Shown here in pieces: positions 6,326 through 15,345 of a DNA stretch of 15,737 nucleotides. Both the position numbers and the translations under genes were made by a program. The notes under the pieces were generated by a model. The model saw nothing but the letters and a program-made list of their open reading frames with translations, did not search any database and was not told where the DNA came from. Each line of letters starts with the position of its first letter. Positions within the stretch are counted from its first letter, which is position 1. Location of the stretch: NCBI GenBank assembly GCA_030630015.1, contig DAOVNV010000020.1, positions 1 through 15,737 of the forward strand. Direction: 5' to 3'. This stretch comes from Desulfuromonadales bacterium. Its GTDB lineage: Bacteria; Desulfobacterota; Desulfuromonadia; Desulfuromonadales; BM103.

Positions 6326-8404
6326 ATGAGTGTTTTGAAGATGAGAAGCAGGGGCCAATGGATTAAGACCTTTGTGCTGGCGGCTGTTGCTATTTCCTGG
6401 GCTATGCCTGGTGCGGCATTCCAGTTTTCCCTCGGAGATGTTGAGGGGAGCCTGGATACGACGATTTCCTATGGCTTGAGCTGGCGGATGGAGGATGCAG
6501 ACAAATCAATCATTGGTATTGCTAATGGAGGTACGGCTTATTCGCTGAATGGGGATGATGGCAACCTCAATTATGACAAAGGGGACCTGACCAGCAATAC
6601 CGCTAAAATTACCAGTGAACTAGCCCTTGATTATAACAGTTTCGGCCTGTTTGTGCGTGGTTCGGCATTTTACGATTTCGAGAACTATGACGGCGAGCGT
6701 GAGCGGACGCAATTGAGCGATGCTGCTCTCGACTTGGTGGGTAGGGATATTGACTTGCTCGACGCCTATATCTCGTGGGACTTTGATCTGGGCAACATGC
6801 CCGGCCAAATTCGTGTCGGTAACCAGGTGCTGAGCTGGGGCGAAAGTACTTTTATACAGAATGGCATCAATGTTATCAATCCGTTTGATGTCAGTAAGCT
6901 GCGGGTGCCCGGCGCCGAACTCAAGGAGGGCCTCGTGCCGGTTGGTTTAGTCTCCGCATCGATCAGCCCGACTGAAAACCTGACATTTGAAGCATTCTAC
7001 CAGTACGATTGGGAAGAGGTCGTCATCGATCCGCCCGGGTCCTACTGGAGCACCAATGACTTCGCCGGAGAGAGCGGTGACCGGGTCATGCTCGGTTTCG
7101 GTGCCTGGTCCGATTTGGGAGAGAGCTGGGGAACTCACCCGATTTTTCCCATGGCAGTGGAATTGATGGGCTACCCGGCACCTGCGGATGCCGACGGACG
7201 TTTCAACATGGTGCCGCGTGGTCCAAATGTCTATGCCGACAACGATGGCCAGTACGGCTTGGCCATGCGTATTTACGCCCCGGATCTGAATGATACGGAG
7301 TTCGGCTTTTACTACATGAATTATCACAGCCGCCTGCCGGTTATCAGTGCCAGAACCGGAACAGGGGCCGGTGCTTTGCAGGCTTTGACGGCCGGGACTG
7401 CAGCAGGGACGTTCAGTGCTTTATCGCCAACAATTATTGACACGGCAACGCTTATTAGTGCTGTGACCACTGCAATTGATGCCGGGACGGCTACTGGTGC
7501 CGGTGGCGGACTTCCTTCAGCCTATGCCGAGGCGATTGCAACCGGTGCGGTGAATGCAGCGCTTGTAGGAGGTGGTGACCTGGCCAGAGCCTATGCCACC
7601 AACGAGTATGCCCAGACGGCTCAGTATATGATTGAATATCCAGAGGATATCCAGTTGTTCGGAGTCAGTTTCAACACGACACTCGGCAGTAGTGGGGTTG
7701 CCTTGCAGGGCGAAGTCTCACACCGTCTTGATGTGCCGCTGCAAGTGGATGATCTGGAACTGCTATTCGCCGCATTGGGTCCGCTCGATCCAGGCCTGGC
7801 GGCATTCAACCAGCTAGCAAATGCCTTGGACCCGACCCAATTTGATAGCCCCTATGAGCAGTACCTGCAGGGCTACAAGCGCATGGATGTGAGCCAGGTT
7901 CAGGCAACCGCGACCAAGTTGTTCGGGCCAACCTTCGGTGCCGACCAGTTTGTCCTGCTTGGTGAGGTTGGCGTGACGCATGTTCACAATATGCCTGACA
8001 AAGACGAGTTGCGTTTCGAAGGTCCCGGCACCTATATCAGCGGCAACGAGATCCTGTCAGGAGCCCATGCGCCGACGGCTGCCGGGGAGTTTGAGGATGC
8101 GAGCCATTTTGCTGATGCAACCTCCTGGGGCTACCGCCTGATCAGTAAACTTGACTTCAATAACGCGATCGGTGCCGTGACCCTGTCGCCGCGCATCGCC
8201 TGGGCGCATGATGTCGACGGCATCACCCCCGGCCCCGGCGGCAACTTCATCGAAGGCCGCAAGGCTGTGACCTTCGGCATCGGTGCCAACTACCAGAATA
8301 CCTGGACGGCGGACCTGAGCTATACGGAGTTCTTCGGTGCGGGGCGCCACAATCTGGTCAACGATCGGGATTTTGTGGCTTTGAACATCAAGTACTCGTT
8401 CTAA
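6326..8404 (+). CDS. DUF1302 family outer-membrane protein
   Basis: Exported beta-barrel-type protein of 692 residues. An N-terminal signal peptide (about 1-31, ending PGAAFQF) is followed by the typical DUF1302 opening LGDVEGSLDTTISYGLSWR and by alternating polar/hydrophobic strands. The last residues, DFVALNIKYSF, end in the C-terminal aromatic recognised by the Bam machinery, which supports outer-membrane insertion. An Ala/Gly/Thr-rich, low-complexity stretch near the middle (nt 7360-7590) is probably an extracellular loop or plug insertion. The ATG at 6326 has GGAGG 4 nt upstream and starts directly at a good signal peptide; the in-frame GTG at 6281 would add 15 residues without a ribosome site. 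It heads the operon and probably forms its outer-membrane conduit. The molecular substrate is unknown. Confidence 0.9.
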   Translation: MSVLKMRSRGQWIKTFVLAAVAISWAMPGAAFQFSLGDVEGSLDTTISYGLSWRMEDADKSIIGIANGGTAYSLNGDDGNLNYDKGDLTSNTAKITSELALDYNSFGLFVRGSAFYDFENYDGERERTQLSDAALDLVGRDIDLLDAYISWDFDLGNMPGQIRVGNQVLSWGESTFIQNGINVINPFDVSKLRVPGAELKEGLVPVGLVSASISPTENLTFEAFYQYDWEEVVIDPPGSYWSTNDFAGESGDRVMLGFGAWSDLGESWGTHPIFPMAVELMGYPAPADADGRFNMVPRGPNVYADNDGQYGLAMRIYAPDLNDTEFGFYYMNYHSRLPVISARTGTGAGALQALTAGTAAGTFSALSPTIIDTATLISAVTTAIDAGTATGAGGGLPSAYAEAIATGAVNAALVGGGDLARAYATNEYAQTAQYMIEYPEDIQLFGVSFNTTLGSSGVALQGEVSHRLDVPLQVDDLELLFAALGPLDPGLAAFNQLANALDPTQFDSPYEQYLQGYKRMDVSQVQATATKLFGPTFGADQFVLLGEVGVTHVHNMPDKDELRFEGPGTYISGNEILSGAHAPTAAGEFEDASHFADATSWGYRLISKLDFNNAIGAVTLSPRIAWAHDVDGITPGPGGNFIEGRKAVTFGIGANYQNTWTADLSYTEFFGAGRHNLVNDRDFVALNIKYSF

Positions 8405-8423
8405 TTTTACAGGGAGTTAAATT

Positions 8424-9785
8424 ATGCTGAAACATGCATTTGTGTGGACAATCTCATTGCTTCTGGTCGTCGGCCTGGCCGGCCAGTCTTTTTCCGCCAT
8501 TTCTGCGGATGAAGCCGCCCGGCTGGGCAAGGACCTGACTCCGGTCGGGGCCGAAAAAACCGGCAATGCCGCCGGCACCATCCCGGCCTGGGACGGTGGC
8601 ATTACTACACCTCCGGCGGGATATGAAAAGGGGATGCACCATCCCGATCCCTATGCAGCCGACAAGGTGCTGGTGACCATCACTGCTGCCAACATGGATC
8701 AATACAAGGATAAATTGACGGTCGGTCATCAGACGATGCTCAAAACCTATGACACCTTCAAAATGAACGTCTATCCGAGCCATCGAAGTGCAGCCTCTCC
8801 GCAGCGCATTTACGATATGACCAAGAAAGTTGCCCAGACCGCGGAACTGATCAATGGCGGCGATGGTGTAACCGGAACGGTCAACGGCATCCCCTTCCCG
8901 ATCCCCAAAAGCGGCATCGAGGTTCTCTGGAACCACATGCTGCGTTATCGCGGTGATCTTGCTTCACGAAAAATTGCCCAGGCACCGATGACCCGTGGCG
9001 GCAGCTACACCCTGGTCAAGTTCAACGATGAATTCAGTCTGATCTATTCACAAGCAGGCATGACCGAAGAAAAGCTGAAAAACCGCATTCTGCTGTTCCG
9101 GCAAGAGGTGACCGCCCCGGCTCGCCTGGCCGGCAATGTCCTGCTGGTTCACGAAACCCTTAATCAGGTCAAAGAACCGCGTGCCGCCTGGGTTTATAAC
9201 CCTGGGCAGCGCCGTGTTCGCCGGGCTCCAAATGTTGCCTACGACAACCCGGGGACGGCAGCCGACAGTCTGCGGACCTCCGATCAGTTCGACATGTTCA
9301 ACGGTGCCCCGGATCGCTATGACTGGAAACTGGTCGGTAAAAAAGAAATATATATCCCTTACAACAACTACCTGCTGCACAGTGACAAAATCAAGTACAA
9401 AGATATTCTGACCCCGCTGCATCTCAACCCGGAATATCTGCGTTACGAACTGCACCGCGTCTGGGTTGTCGAAGCCACCTTGCGCGAAGGTTCCCGCCAC
9501 CTGTATAAGAGGCGGACTTTCTACATTGACGAAGATTCCTGGCAGATCATGGTTGCTGATAATTATGACAACCGTGACCAGTTGTGGCGTGTCTCAGAAG
9601 GTCATTCCATCAACTACTACGAAGTTCCGACCTTCTGGACAACTCTGGAAACCCACTACGATCTGCAGTCCGGGCGCTATCTGGCTCTGGGCCTCGATAA
9701 TGAATCTAAGATGTACAATTTTGATATCAAGCGTACCGACAAGGACTATTCAACGGGCGCTCTACGTCGTGCCGGCCGTCGTTGA
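8424..9785 (+). CDS. DUF1329 family periplasmic protein (LolB-like fold)
   Basis: A 453-residue exported protein with a signal peptide (about 1-25, ending SFSA) and the full DUF1329 pattern: ISADEAARLGKDLTPVGAEK near the start, IPAWDGGI, GIPFPIPKSG, and a C-terminal half rich in Trp/Tyr (WQIMVADNYDNRDQLWR). The family is structurally related to LolB/LppX-like lipid-binding half-barrels and is regularly paired with DUF1302, so a periplasmic lipid-carrying role is plausible. There is no lipobox, so it is probably soluble. ATG 8424 has AGGGAG 7 nt upstream; 19 nt follow the DUF1302 stop. A strong hairpin follows the stop and may set its expression above that of the downstream genes. Confidence 0.92.
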   Translation: MLKHAFVWTISLLLVVGLAGQSFSAISADEAARLGKDLTPVGAEKTGNAAGTIPAWDGGITTPPAGYEKGMHHPDPYAADKVLVTITAANMDQYKDKLTVGHQTMLKTYDTFKMNVYPSHRSAASPQRIYDMTKKVAQTAELINGGDGVTGTVNGIPFPIPKSGIEVLWNHMLRYRGDLASRKIAQAPMTRGGSYTLVKFNDEFSLIYSQAGMTEEKLKNRILLFRQEVTAPARLAGNVLLVHETLNQVKEPRAAWVYNPGQRRVRRAPNVAYDNPGTAADSLRTSDQFDMFNGAPDRYDWKLVGKKEIYIPYNNYLLHSDKIKYKDILTPLHLNPEYLRYELHRVWVVEATLREGSRHLYKRRTFYIDEDSWQIMVADNYDNRDQLWRVSEGHSINYYEVPTFWTTLETHYDLQSGRYLALGLDNESKMYNFDIKRTDKDYSTGALRRAGRR

Positions 9786-9814
9786 ATAGTTGAATAAATT
9801 GTAGCTGCTGAACC

Positions 9815-9848
9815 AAACGGCCGGGCCGGCAACGGCCCGGCCGTTTTT
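9815..9848 (+). terminator. Strong intra-operon intrinsic terminator / attenuator
   Basis: A perfect 13-bp stem (9815-9827 with 9834-9846, core ACGGCCGGGCC/GGCCCGGCCGT) with a 6-nt loop GGCAAC is followed by T9844-9848. It lies between the DUF1329 stop (9785) and the YCF48-type gene start (9878), with no obvious promoter after it, so it probably gives partial termination. Confidence 0.8.
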
Positions 9849-9877
9849 CATGCCTGTAACCTCTTAAAGGGCTGGAC

Positions 9878-10846
9878 ATGATTGATAATTCTGTTCGATT
9901 TTCCCGTGCCAGGCTGCTCATTATAATACTTCTGCTCGGTTCATTATGTTCTCCTGGCTTGGCATCCGACGGTGAGAAGTCTATTGTCGCACCCCTGGCA
10001 ACCCGCTCACTGCTGCTCGATGCCCAGCGCGTGGAGAATGTCCTGATTGCCGTCGGCGAGCGCGGACATATCCTGCTCAGCGAGGATAACGGCAACAGTT
10101 GGAGTCAAGCTCAAGTGCCGACACGGGCAACACTGACTGGAATTTATTTTATAGACCGCCAGAATGGTTGGGTTGTCGGCCATGACCAGGTTATTCTGCG
10201 CACCCGGGACGGGGGCAAGACCTGGGAGAAGGTTTACGAAAATGCCGAGGCGGAAAGTCCACTGCTGGATGTTTATTTTCTCGACGCTGAACATGGTTAT
10301 GCAATCGGTGCCTACGGTCAATTTTTGGAATCTTTCGATGCTGGCAGCAACTGGGAGGGACGCTGGATCAGCGAAGATGACTTCCATCTGAATCAGATCG
10401 CAGCTGTTGGCGATCAGCTCTTTATTGCGGCTGAAGCCGGCTTTATCTATCGTTCCGATGACGGTGGTAAGACCTGGATCGCATTGACCCCGGATTATGA
10501 GGGATCTTTTTTCGGCATCTTGCCTTTGGAAGATCATAGCCTGTTGTTATTCGGGTTGCGTGGAAATTTATTCCGTACGGACGATGCCGGAGAAACCTGG
10601 AGCCGGATTGATACGACAACTGAGGCGAGTCTGACCGATGGATCGCGCTTAAGTGACGGAACCCTGGTGATCGCCGGGCTGGCCGGAGCTCTCCTGATCA
10701 GTCTGGATAATGGTCACAGCTTTAATCTGCAGCAGGATCCTGATCGCAAGGGCTTCAGCCGCCTGCTGCAGACCGCGGACGGCGGTATTGTCGCGATGGG
10801 AGACTTCGGTGTCATAAAACTTCAAACCAGTCTTAACAAAGAATAA
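9878..10846 (+). CDS. YCF48/Asp-box beta-propeller protein, exported
   Basis: A 322-residue protein with a signal peptide (about 1-30, ending GLAS) and six Asp-box (BNR-like) motifs: SEDNGNSW (68), TRDGGKTW (109), SFDAGSNW (152), SDDGGKTW (193), TDDAGETW (234) and SLDNGHSF (275). Their spacing is 41-43 residues, so a complete six- or seven-bladed propeller is expected in the periplasm. The nearest named family is YCF48/HCF136, best known as a photosystem II assembly factor; here it is a scaffold partner of the envelope transport operon, not a photosynthesis gene. Enzymatic sialidase residues are not evident. ATG 9878 has AAAGGG 6 nt upstream; the next gene starts 21 nt after the stop. Confidence 0.9.
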   Translation: MIDNSVRFSRARLLIIILLLGSLCSPGLASDGEKSIVAPLATRSLLLDAQRVENVLIAVGERGHILLSEDNGNSWSQAQVPTRATLTGIYFIDRQNGWVVGHDQVILRTRDGGKTWEKVYENAEAESPLLDVYFLDAEHGYAIGAYGQFLESFDAGSNWEGRWISEDDFHLNQIAAVGDQLFIAAEAGFIYRSDDGGKTWIALTPDYEGSFFGILPLEDHSLLLFGLRGNLFRTDDAGETWSRIDTTTEASLTDGSRLSDGTLVIAGLAGALLISLDNGHSFNLQQDPDRKGFSRLLQTADGGIVAMGDFGVIKLQTSLNKE

Positions 10847-10867
10847 GTAGGCCTGCTGGAGATTTCC

Positions 10868-13219
10868 ATGAAACTTGCTTCATTTATAGCGGGACTTGAA
10901 AAGCTCATTTTTAACAACCGACGCATTTTTCTGGGCTTTTTTATCCTGGTGACCCTGCTCATGGCCTATTCTGTCACCAACCTGCGCATCGATGCGGGGT
11001 TCAGCAAACTGCTGCCGCTCAAACATGAATATATGCAGACCTATGTTGAACACCGCAAGGAGTTCGGCGGTGCCAACCGGGTATTGATTGCTTTGATGGC
11101 AAAGCAGGGCGACATTTTCACACCGGAATTTTTTGACACCCTGGAAAAAGCGACTGACGATGTGTTCTTTATCCCGGGGGTAGATCGGGCTCAGGTCAGT
11201 TCGCTGTTTACTCCCAATGTCCGGTTTACCGAGGTTGTCGAGGATGGTATTGCTGGAGGCAACGTAATCCCGGCAGACTTTGAAGCAACTCCTGAAGGGC
11301 TGGAGAAAGTTCGCAAAAACATCCTCAAGGCTGGGATTCTCGGCCGTCTGGTGGCCAATGATTTCACCGGGGCGGTCATCAGTGCCCGGCTTTTGGAAAT
11401 CAATCCGAGCAGCGGCGAAAAACTCGATTTCATCAAGGTTTCCCATCTGCTCGAGGAACAGATACGCGACAAATACCAGGGCGACGAGGTCGATGTTCAC
11501 ATCATCGGTTTTGCCAAGGTTATTGGGGATATAGCCGATGGAGCAAAGCGCGTCATACTGTTTTTCTTTATCGCTTTCGCTATTACCACCCTGCTGGTCT
11601 TTTTCTACACTCGTTCTGTGATCCTCACCCTGGTCCCGCTCAGTTGTTCATTAATTGCGGTCATCTGGCAACTCGGTTTGCTCCCCCTGCTCGGTTATGG
11701 TATCGATCCGATGGGGCTGCTGGTTCCCTTCCTGATTTTTGCCATCGGGGTCAGTCATGCCGTGCAGATGATCACCGCCAATACTGCTGAAGTTCGTGCG
11801 GGCGCCGATCGATTTGAGGCGGCCAAAGCAAGTTTCCGGCAATTGCTCATTCCCGGCGCTATCGCCTTGGCCAGTGATACCATCGGTTTTGTCACCATCC
11901 AGCTGATCGAGATCCAAGTTATTCAGGAGATGGCTGTCACAGCCAGCCTGGGGGTCGCGGTCATCATCCTGACCAACCTGATCCTGCTACCGATCCTCCT
12001 TTCCTACGTTAAAACCGGCCGGCGTTACCGGCGTCGGGTCGATCAACAGACTCAGATTCTAAGGCCTGTCTGGCGTTTCTTTGAACGGGCTGCAGAACCG
12101 AAACCCGCAGCTGTTATTATTGTCGTATCGGTTGTGTTGCTCGGTTTCGGACTCTGGAAAGGCTCCGACGTCAAAATCGGCGACATGCACCGCGGGGTTC
12201 CCGAACTGCGCACCGATTCGCGCTACAACCGGGACAGTGCCGTCATCACCGAACATTTCTCCATCGGAGTTGACATTATCTCGGTGATTGTTGAAACTAA
12301 GCCGGACGGCTGTATCGATTACGATATCATGACTGCCATCGACCGCTTTGCCTGGCACATGAACAATGTTGAAGGCGTGCAGTCGATCATCGGGCTGCCC
12401 GGAATTGCCAAAGTGATCAATGCCGGATGGAACGAAGGCAGCCTGAAATGGCGGGTTCTGCCGCGCAACCAGTTAACTATGGTTCAGGCTGTCGGCTACG
12501 TTCCGACCAGCAGCGGTCTGCTGAACTCCGATTGCAGTGTTATGCCGGTGATGATCTTCACCAAAGACCACAAGGCTGAGACCATTGCCAACATTGTATC
12601 TGAGGTCAAAAACTATCGGGATACGCACGGGACAGAGAATGTCAAATTCAGACTGGCAACCGGCAATGTCGGTGTCATGGCCGCAACCAATGAAGAAGTC
12701 TCGGCTGCTCAGTTCCCAATTCTGCTTTACGTTTTCGGTGCAGTGATCCTGCTTTGTTATAATGAGTTCCGCTCTGTCAAATCTGTTCTGTGTATTATTC
12801 TTCCGCTCGGGTTGGTATCGCTGCTCGCCTATGCTTTGATGAGTATTCTCCAGATCGGATTGAAAGTCTCCACCTTGCCGGTTGTTGCCCTGGGCGTCGG
12901 AGTCGGGGTCGACTATGGTATCTACATTTTCAGCCGTTTGCGCAACTACCTGAAAGAAGGTCAAACGCTGCAGGAAGCCTACCTGCATACCCTGGCAATT
13001 ACCGGCAACGGGGTTGTCTTTACCGGAGTCACCCTCGCTATCGGTGTTGCAACCTGGATCTTCTCGCCACTCAAGTTCCAGGCGGACATGGGTATACTTT
13101 TGACCTTCATGTTCCTGGTGAACATGCTCGGCGCCATCCTGCTCCTGCCGGCCCTGGCCTGCTGGCTGCTGAAGGACGGGACCTCCGGGCAAAACGACTC
13201 CGTTGTCGAAGGAGAATGA
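10868..13219 (+). CDS. RND superfamily (MMPL/HAE3-type) inner-membrane transporter
   Basis: A 783-residue inner-membrane protein with the two-fold RND layout. TM1 (about 20-37) is followed by a periplasmic domain (to about 225), helices 2-6 (228-382), TM7 (413-430), a second periplasmic domain (to about 612), then helices 8-12. The length and the absence of long HAE1-type loops fit the MMPL/HAE3 group, which moves lipids and hopanoids. TM10 has the expected acidic residue in GVGVDYGIY (Asp682), while TM4 has GVSHAVQ (Ser296-His297) where many relatives have Asp. No membrane-fusion (HlyD-type) or TolC gene is adjacent; DUF1302, DUF1329 and YCF48 proteins occupy those places. ATG 10868 has GGAG 6 nt upstream. 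The acyl-CoA synthetase follows 7 nt after the stop. Confidence 0.92.
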   Translation: MKLASFIAGLEKLIFNNRRIFLGFFILVTLLMAYSVTNLRIDAGFSKLLPLKHEYMQTYVEHRKEFGGANRVLIALMAKQGDIFTPEFFDTLEKATDDVFFIPGVDRAQVSSLFTPNVRFTEVVEDGIAGGNVIPADFEATPEGLEKVRKNILKAGILGRLVANDFTGAVISARLLEINPSSGEKLDFIKVSHLLEEQIRDKYQGDEVDVHIIGFAKVIGDIADGAKRVILFFFIAFAITTLLVFFYTRSVILTLVPLSCSLIAVIWQLGLLPLLGYGIDPMGLLVPFLIFAIGVSHAVQMITANTAEVRAGADRFEAAKASFRQLLIPGAIALASDTIGFVTIQLIEIQVIQEMAVTASLGVAVIILTNLILLPILLSYVKTGRRYRRRVDQQTQILRPVWRFFERAAEPKPAAVIIVVSVVLLGFGLWKGSDVKIGDMHRGVPELRTDSRYNRDSAVITEHFSIGVDIISVIVETKPDGCIDYDIMTAIDRFAWHMNNVEGVQSIIGLPGIAKVINAGWNEGSLKWRVLPRNQLTMVQAVGYVPTSSGLLNSDCSVMPVMIFTKDHKAETIANIVSEVKNYRDTHGTENVKFRLATGNVGVMAATNEEVSAAQFPILLYVFGAVILLCYNEFRSVKSVLCIILPLGLVSLLAYALMSILQIGLKVSTLPVVALGVGVGVDYGIYIFSRLRNYLKEGQTLQEAYLHTLAITGNGVVFTGVTLAIGVATWIFSPLKFQADMGILLTFMFLVNMLGAILLLPALACWLLKDGTSGQNDSVVEGE

Positions 13220-13226
13220 TCCGTTC

Positions 13227-15146
13227 ATGACGCATGTAACGACCTCCCACTGGCAGCCCCGCTCCACTTCGGTGATCGCTGCGATCATGGCATCCTGTAG
13301 TACGTTTGCCGAACGACCGGCATTTGTCTACCGGGTTTCAGGCAGTGAGCTCACTGTTGCTTACAGCAAACTGCGTGAGGATGTGGTGCTTCTCGCACGG
13401 GCCTTTCGAGAGCGCAAGGTCGGAGCCGGCAGCCGGGTCTTCGTCCTTTCGGACAACCGCTATGCCTGGATGGTGACCGATCTGGCGCTGATGGCTGTCG
13501 GTGCGGTCAGTGTGCCCCGGGGCAGGGATACGCCGACCCAGGAGCTGGAATACATTCTCAACCATGCGGAATGCACTTTCCTGATCGCCGAGACGGATGC
13601 CCTTCTGGAGCGACACCAGGAGGTGATCAGGCGACACAAGGAGATCAAGTCGGTTTTTCTGATCGAAGGGGTCGAAAAACACAAGTTGTTCAGCAAGCTG
13701 TACAGCTACAATGATATTCTCAGTGACCGGTCCCTGAGTCCTGCCGATTTCGACGAGTTTGACGAGATGGTTGCCTCGTACGCGCCGGACGATCTGGTGA
13801 CCCTGATCTATACTTCAGGGACAACTGGCAATCCCAAAGGGGTGATGCTGACCCACGCCAATATCCTCCACAATCTCGAAACCCTGCCGTCGATAGTGCG
13901 CCTGCATGAAACCGACCTGTGGGTATCCATCTTGCCCAGTTGGCATATCTTCGAGCGGGCGGCCGAATATGTCGCCTTGTCCGGGGGCAGTTGCACCGTT
14001 TATTCAACCCTGAAAACCTTTGCCGCTGACTTGGAAGCTTACCAGCCGACTCTAGTTGCGACGGTGCCTCGCTTGTGGGAAGCGCTCTACAGCAAGGTAG
14101 TCAATGCTGTCGCTGAGCGGGGTAACAAGGCCCGCAGAATTTTCGAATTGCTGGTCAGAGTATCCGTCCGCTTTCGGCGTGCCAGGCGGCAATGGTCCGG
14201 ACACCTGCCACAGTTTCGCAAGGTTGCTCTCCCCGTGCGCTTTTGGCGAAAACTGACAGCGCTTGTCGAGATGGCCGTGTTTGCACTGCCCTACGCCCTG
14301 GCGCAGAAAAAATTCGTTCCACTGCGTGCCAAATTTGGCGGACAGTTGCGCATGGCGATCAGTGGCGGTGGTTCGTTGCCCGTCTACCTCGAACACTGGC
14401 TCGATGCCATCGGCCTGCGCATCGCCAATGCCTATGGTATGACAGAATGTGCTCCTGCTATTGCAGGTCGTGGCTTTAATAGCGAGATGTTTGGTACTAT
14501 TGGTCCACCTGTTTCGTATACAGAACTGCGGATCGTAGATCACGAAGGCCGCGAGGTTGAGGCCGGCGTGGAAGGCGAGGTCGAGGTCAGGGGCCCGCAG
14601 GTCTTCCCCGGCTACTACAACGATGACGAGGAAAACCGCAAGGCGTTCACCGCGGACGGTTACTTCCGGACTGGTGACTTGGGTAAATTGACTCTGACCG
14701 GGGAACTGGTGTTGACCGGACGCTTCAAGGAGATCATCGTGCTGGCCAGCGGGGAAAACGTCGACCCCTCGCGCATTGAGGGTGCTATCAGCCAGCTTCC
14801 CTTTGTTGCTGATGCCATGCTGGTGGGCCAGGACCGCAAGGGGCTGGCCGCCCTGATTGTTCCGGACTGGGATAAGCTCAGGGAGTTTGTGGTGGAAAAA
14901 TTCAACTACAAGCCTGCCAGCTCCGAAGAACTGCAGGAAGACCTGGCGTTGCGCGAGCGGATCAAGAACGAACTAAATCGTTTGCTTAAGGCAAAAAACG
15001 GCTTTAAGCCTTATGAAAAGCTGCAGAAGATCGATTTTCTGAAAAAAGAATTTACGGTTGGTGAGGAACTGACCAGCACCATGAAAAAGCGGCGGTATGT
15101 GATCGAGAAGAAGTACCGGGAGTTGATTGACCGGTTGTTCAAGTAA
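13227..15146 (+). CDS. Long-chain acyl-CoA synthetase (AMP-forming)
   Basis: A 639-residue adenylate-forming enzyme that activates a fatty acid to acyl-AMP and then acyl-CoA. Visible: P-loop YTSGTTGNPKG (195-205), LPSWHIFER (236-244), AYGMTE (402-407), RTGDLG (481-486), GRFKEIIVLASGENVDP (498-514) typical of FadD15-type long-chain enzymes, and a C-terminal Lys in TSTMKKRR (about 620). A basic stretch (311-345, many Arg) may touch the membrane. ATG 13227 is preferred; GGAG lies 12 nt upstream inside the end of the RND gene. In-frame TTG 13203 would overlap the RND gene and lacks a ribosome site. Last gene of the operon, so it probably traps or prepares the acyl chain handled by the transporter. 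Chain length is not predictable. Confidence 0.93.
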   Translation: MTHVTTSHWQPRSTSVIAAIMASCSTFAERPAFVYRVSGSELTVAYSKLREDVVLLARAFRERKVGAGSRVFVLSDNRYAWMVTDLALMAVGAVSVPRGRDTPTQELEYILNHAECTFLIAETDALLERHQEVIRRHKEIKSVFLIEGVEKHKLFSKLYSYNDILSDRSLSPADFDEFDEMVASYAPDDLVTLIYTSGTTGNPKGVMLTHANILHNLETLPSIVRLHETDLWVSILPSWHIFERAAEYVALSGGSCTVYSTLKTFAADLEAYQPTLVATVPRLWEALYSKVVNAVAERGNKARRIFELLVRVSVRFRRARRQWSGHLPQFRKVALPVRFWRKLTALVEMAVFALPYALAQKKFVPLRAKFGGQLRMAISGGGSLPVYLEHWLDAIGLRIANAYGMTECAPAIAGRGFNSEMFGTIGPPVSYTELRIVDHEGREVEAGVEGEVEVRGPQVFPGYYNDDEENRKAFTADGYFRTGDLGKLTLTGELVLTGRFKEIIVLASGENVDPSRIEGAISQLPFVADAMLVGQDRKGLAALIVPDWDKLREFVVEKFNYKPASSEELQEDLALRERIKNELNRLLKAKNGFKPYEKLQKIDFLKKEFTVGEELTSTMKKRRYVIEKKYRELIDRLFK

Positions 15147-15175
15147 GCAATATATCTGCAGCCCATCAGAAAGAG

Positions 15176-15215
15176 CAACGCCCCTTTCGAATGTTCGAAA
15201 GGGGCGTTGTCTTTT
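15176..15215 (+). terminator. Intrinsic terminator of the DUF1302-to-acyl-CoA-synthetase operon
   Basis: A perfect 16-bp inverted repeat (15176-15191 with 15194-15209, core ACGCCCCTTTCGAA) around TG is followed by TCTTTT. It lies 30 nt after the synthetase stop. Confidence 0.88.
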
Positions 15216-15300
15216 GGTGGTTTCAAGGGGATTCGAATCACCATCGCTGACATGAAAGCCGCAGCCTGTCGTAGCGGAAGGCCCCTTGCGCAATTTTTCA
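15216..15300. other. Structured non-coding segment, nested inverted repeats
   Basis: CAAGGGG (15224-15230) pairs with CCCCTTG (15282-15288). Inside it CGCTGACA (15245-15252) pairs with TGTC-gt-AGCG (15267-15276), and GATTCGAATC (15230-15239) is a perfect palindrome; CGCAATTTTT follows. It could be an RNA element, a second terminator or an attachment/repeat remnant. No known RNA family could be assigned. Confidence 0.35.
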
Positions 15301-15345
15301 CCCGGTACTCACGGTTTCAGGTTGAACTGCTATACTTTGCAAAGT

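Noticed and set aside
15216..15300. Minus-strand tRNA or tRNA-Sec
   Set aside because: A TTCGAAT T-loop-like string and an ACCACCA end occur, but the T-stem has mismatches, no 5' acceptor partner for TGAAACC exists at the right distance, and no proper anticodon arm forms.
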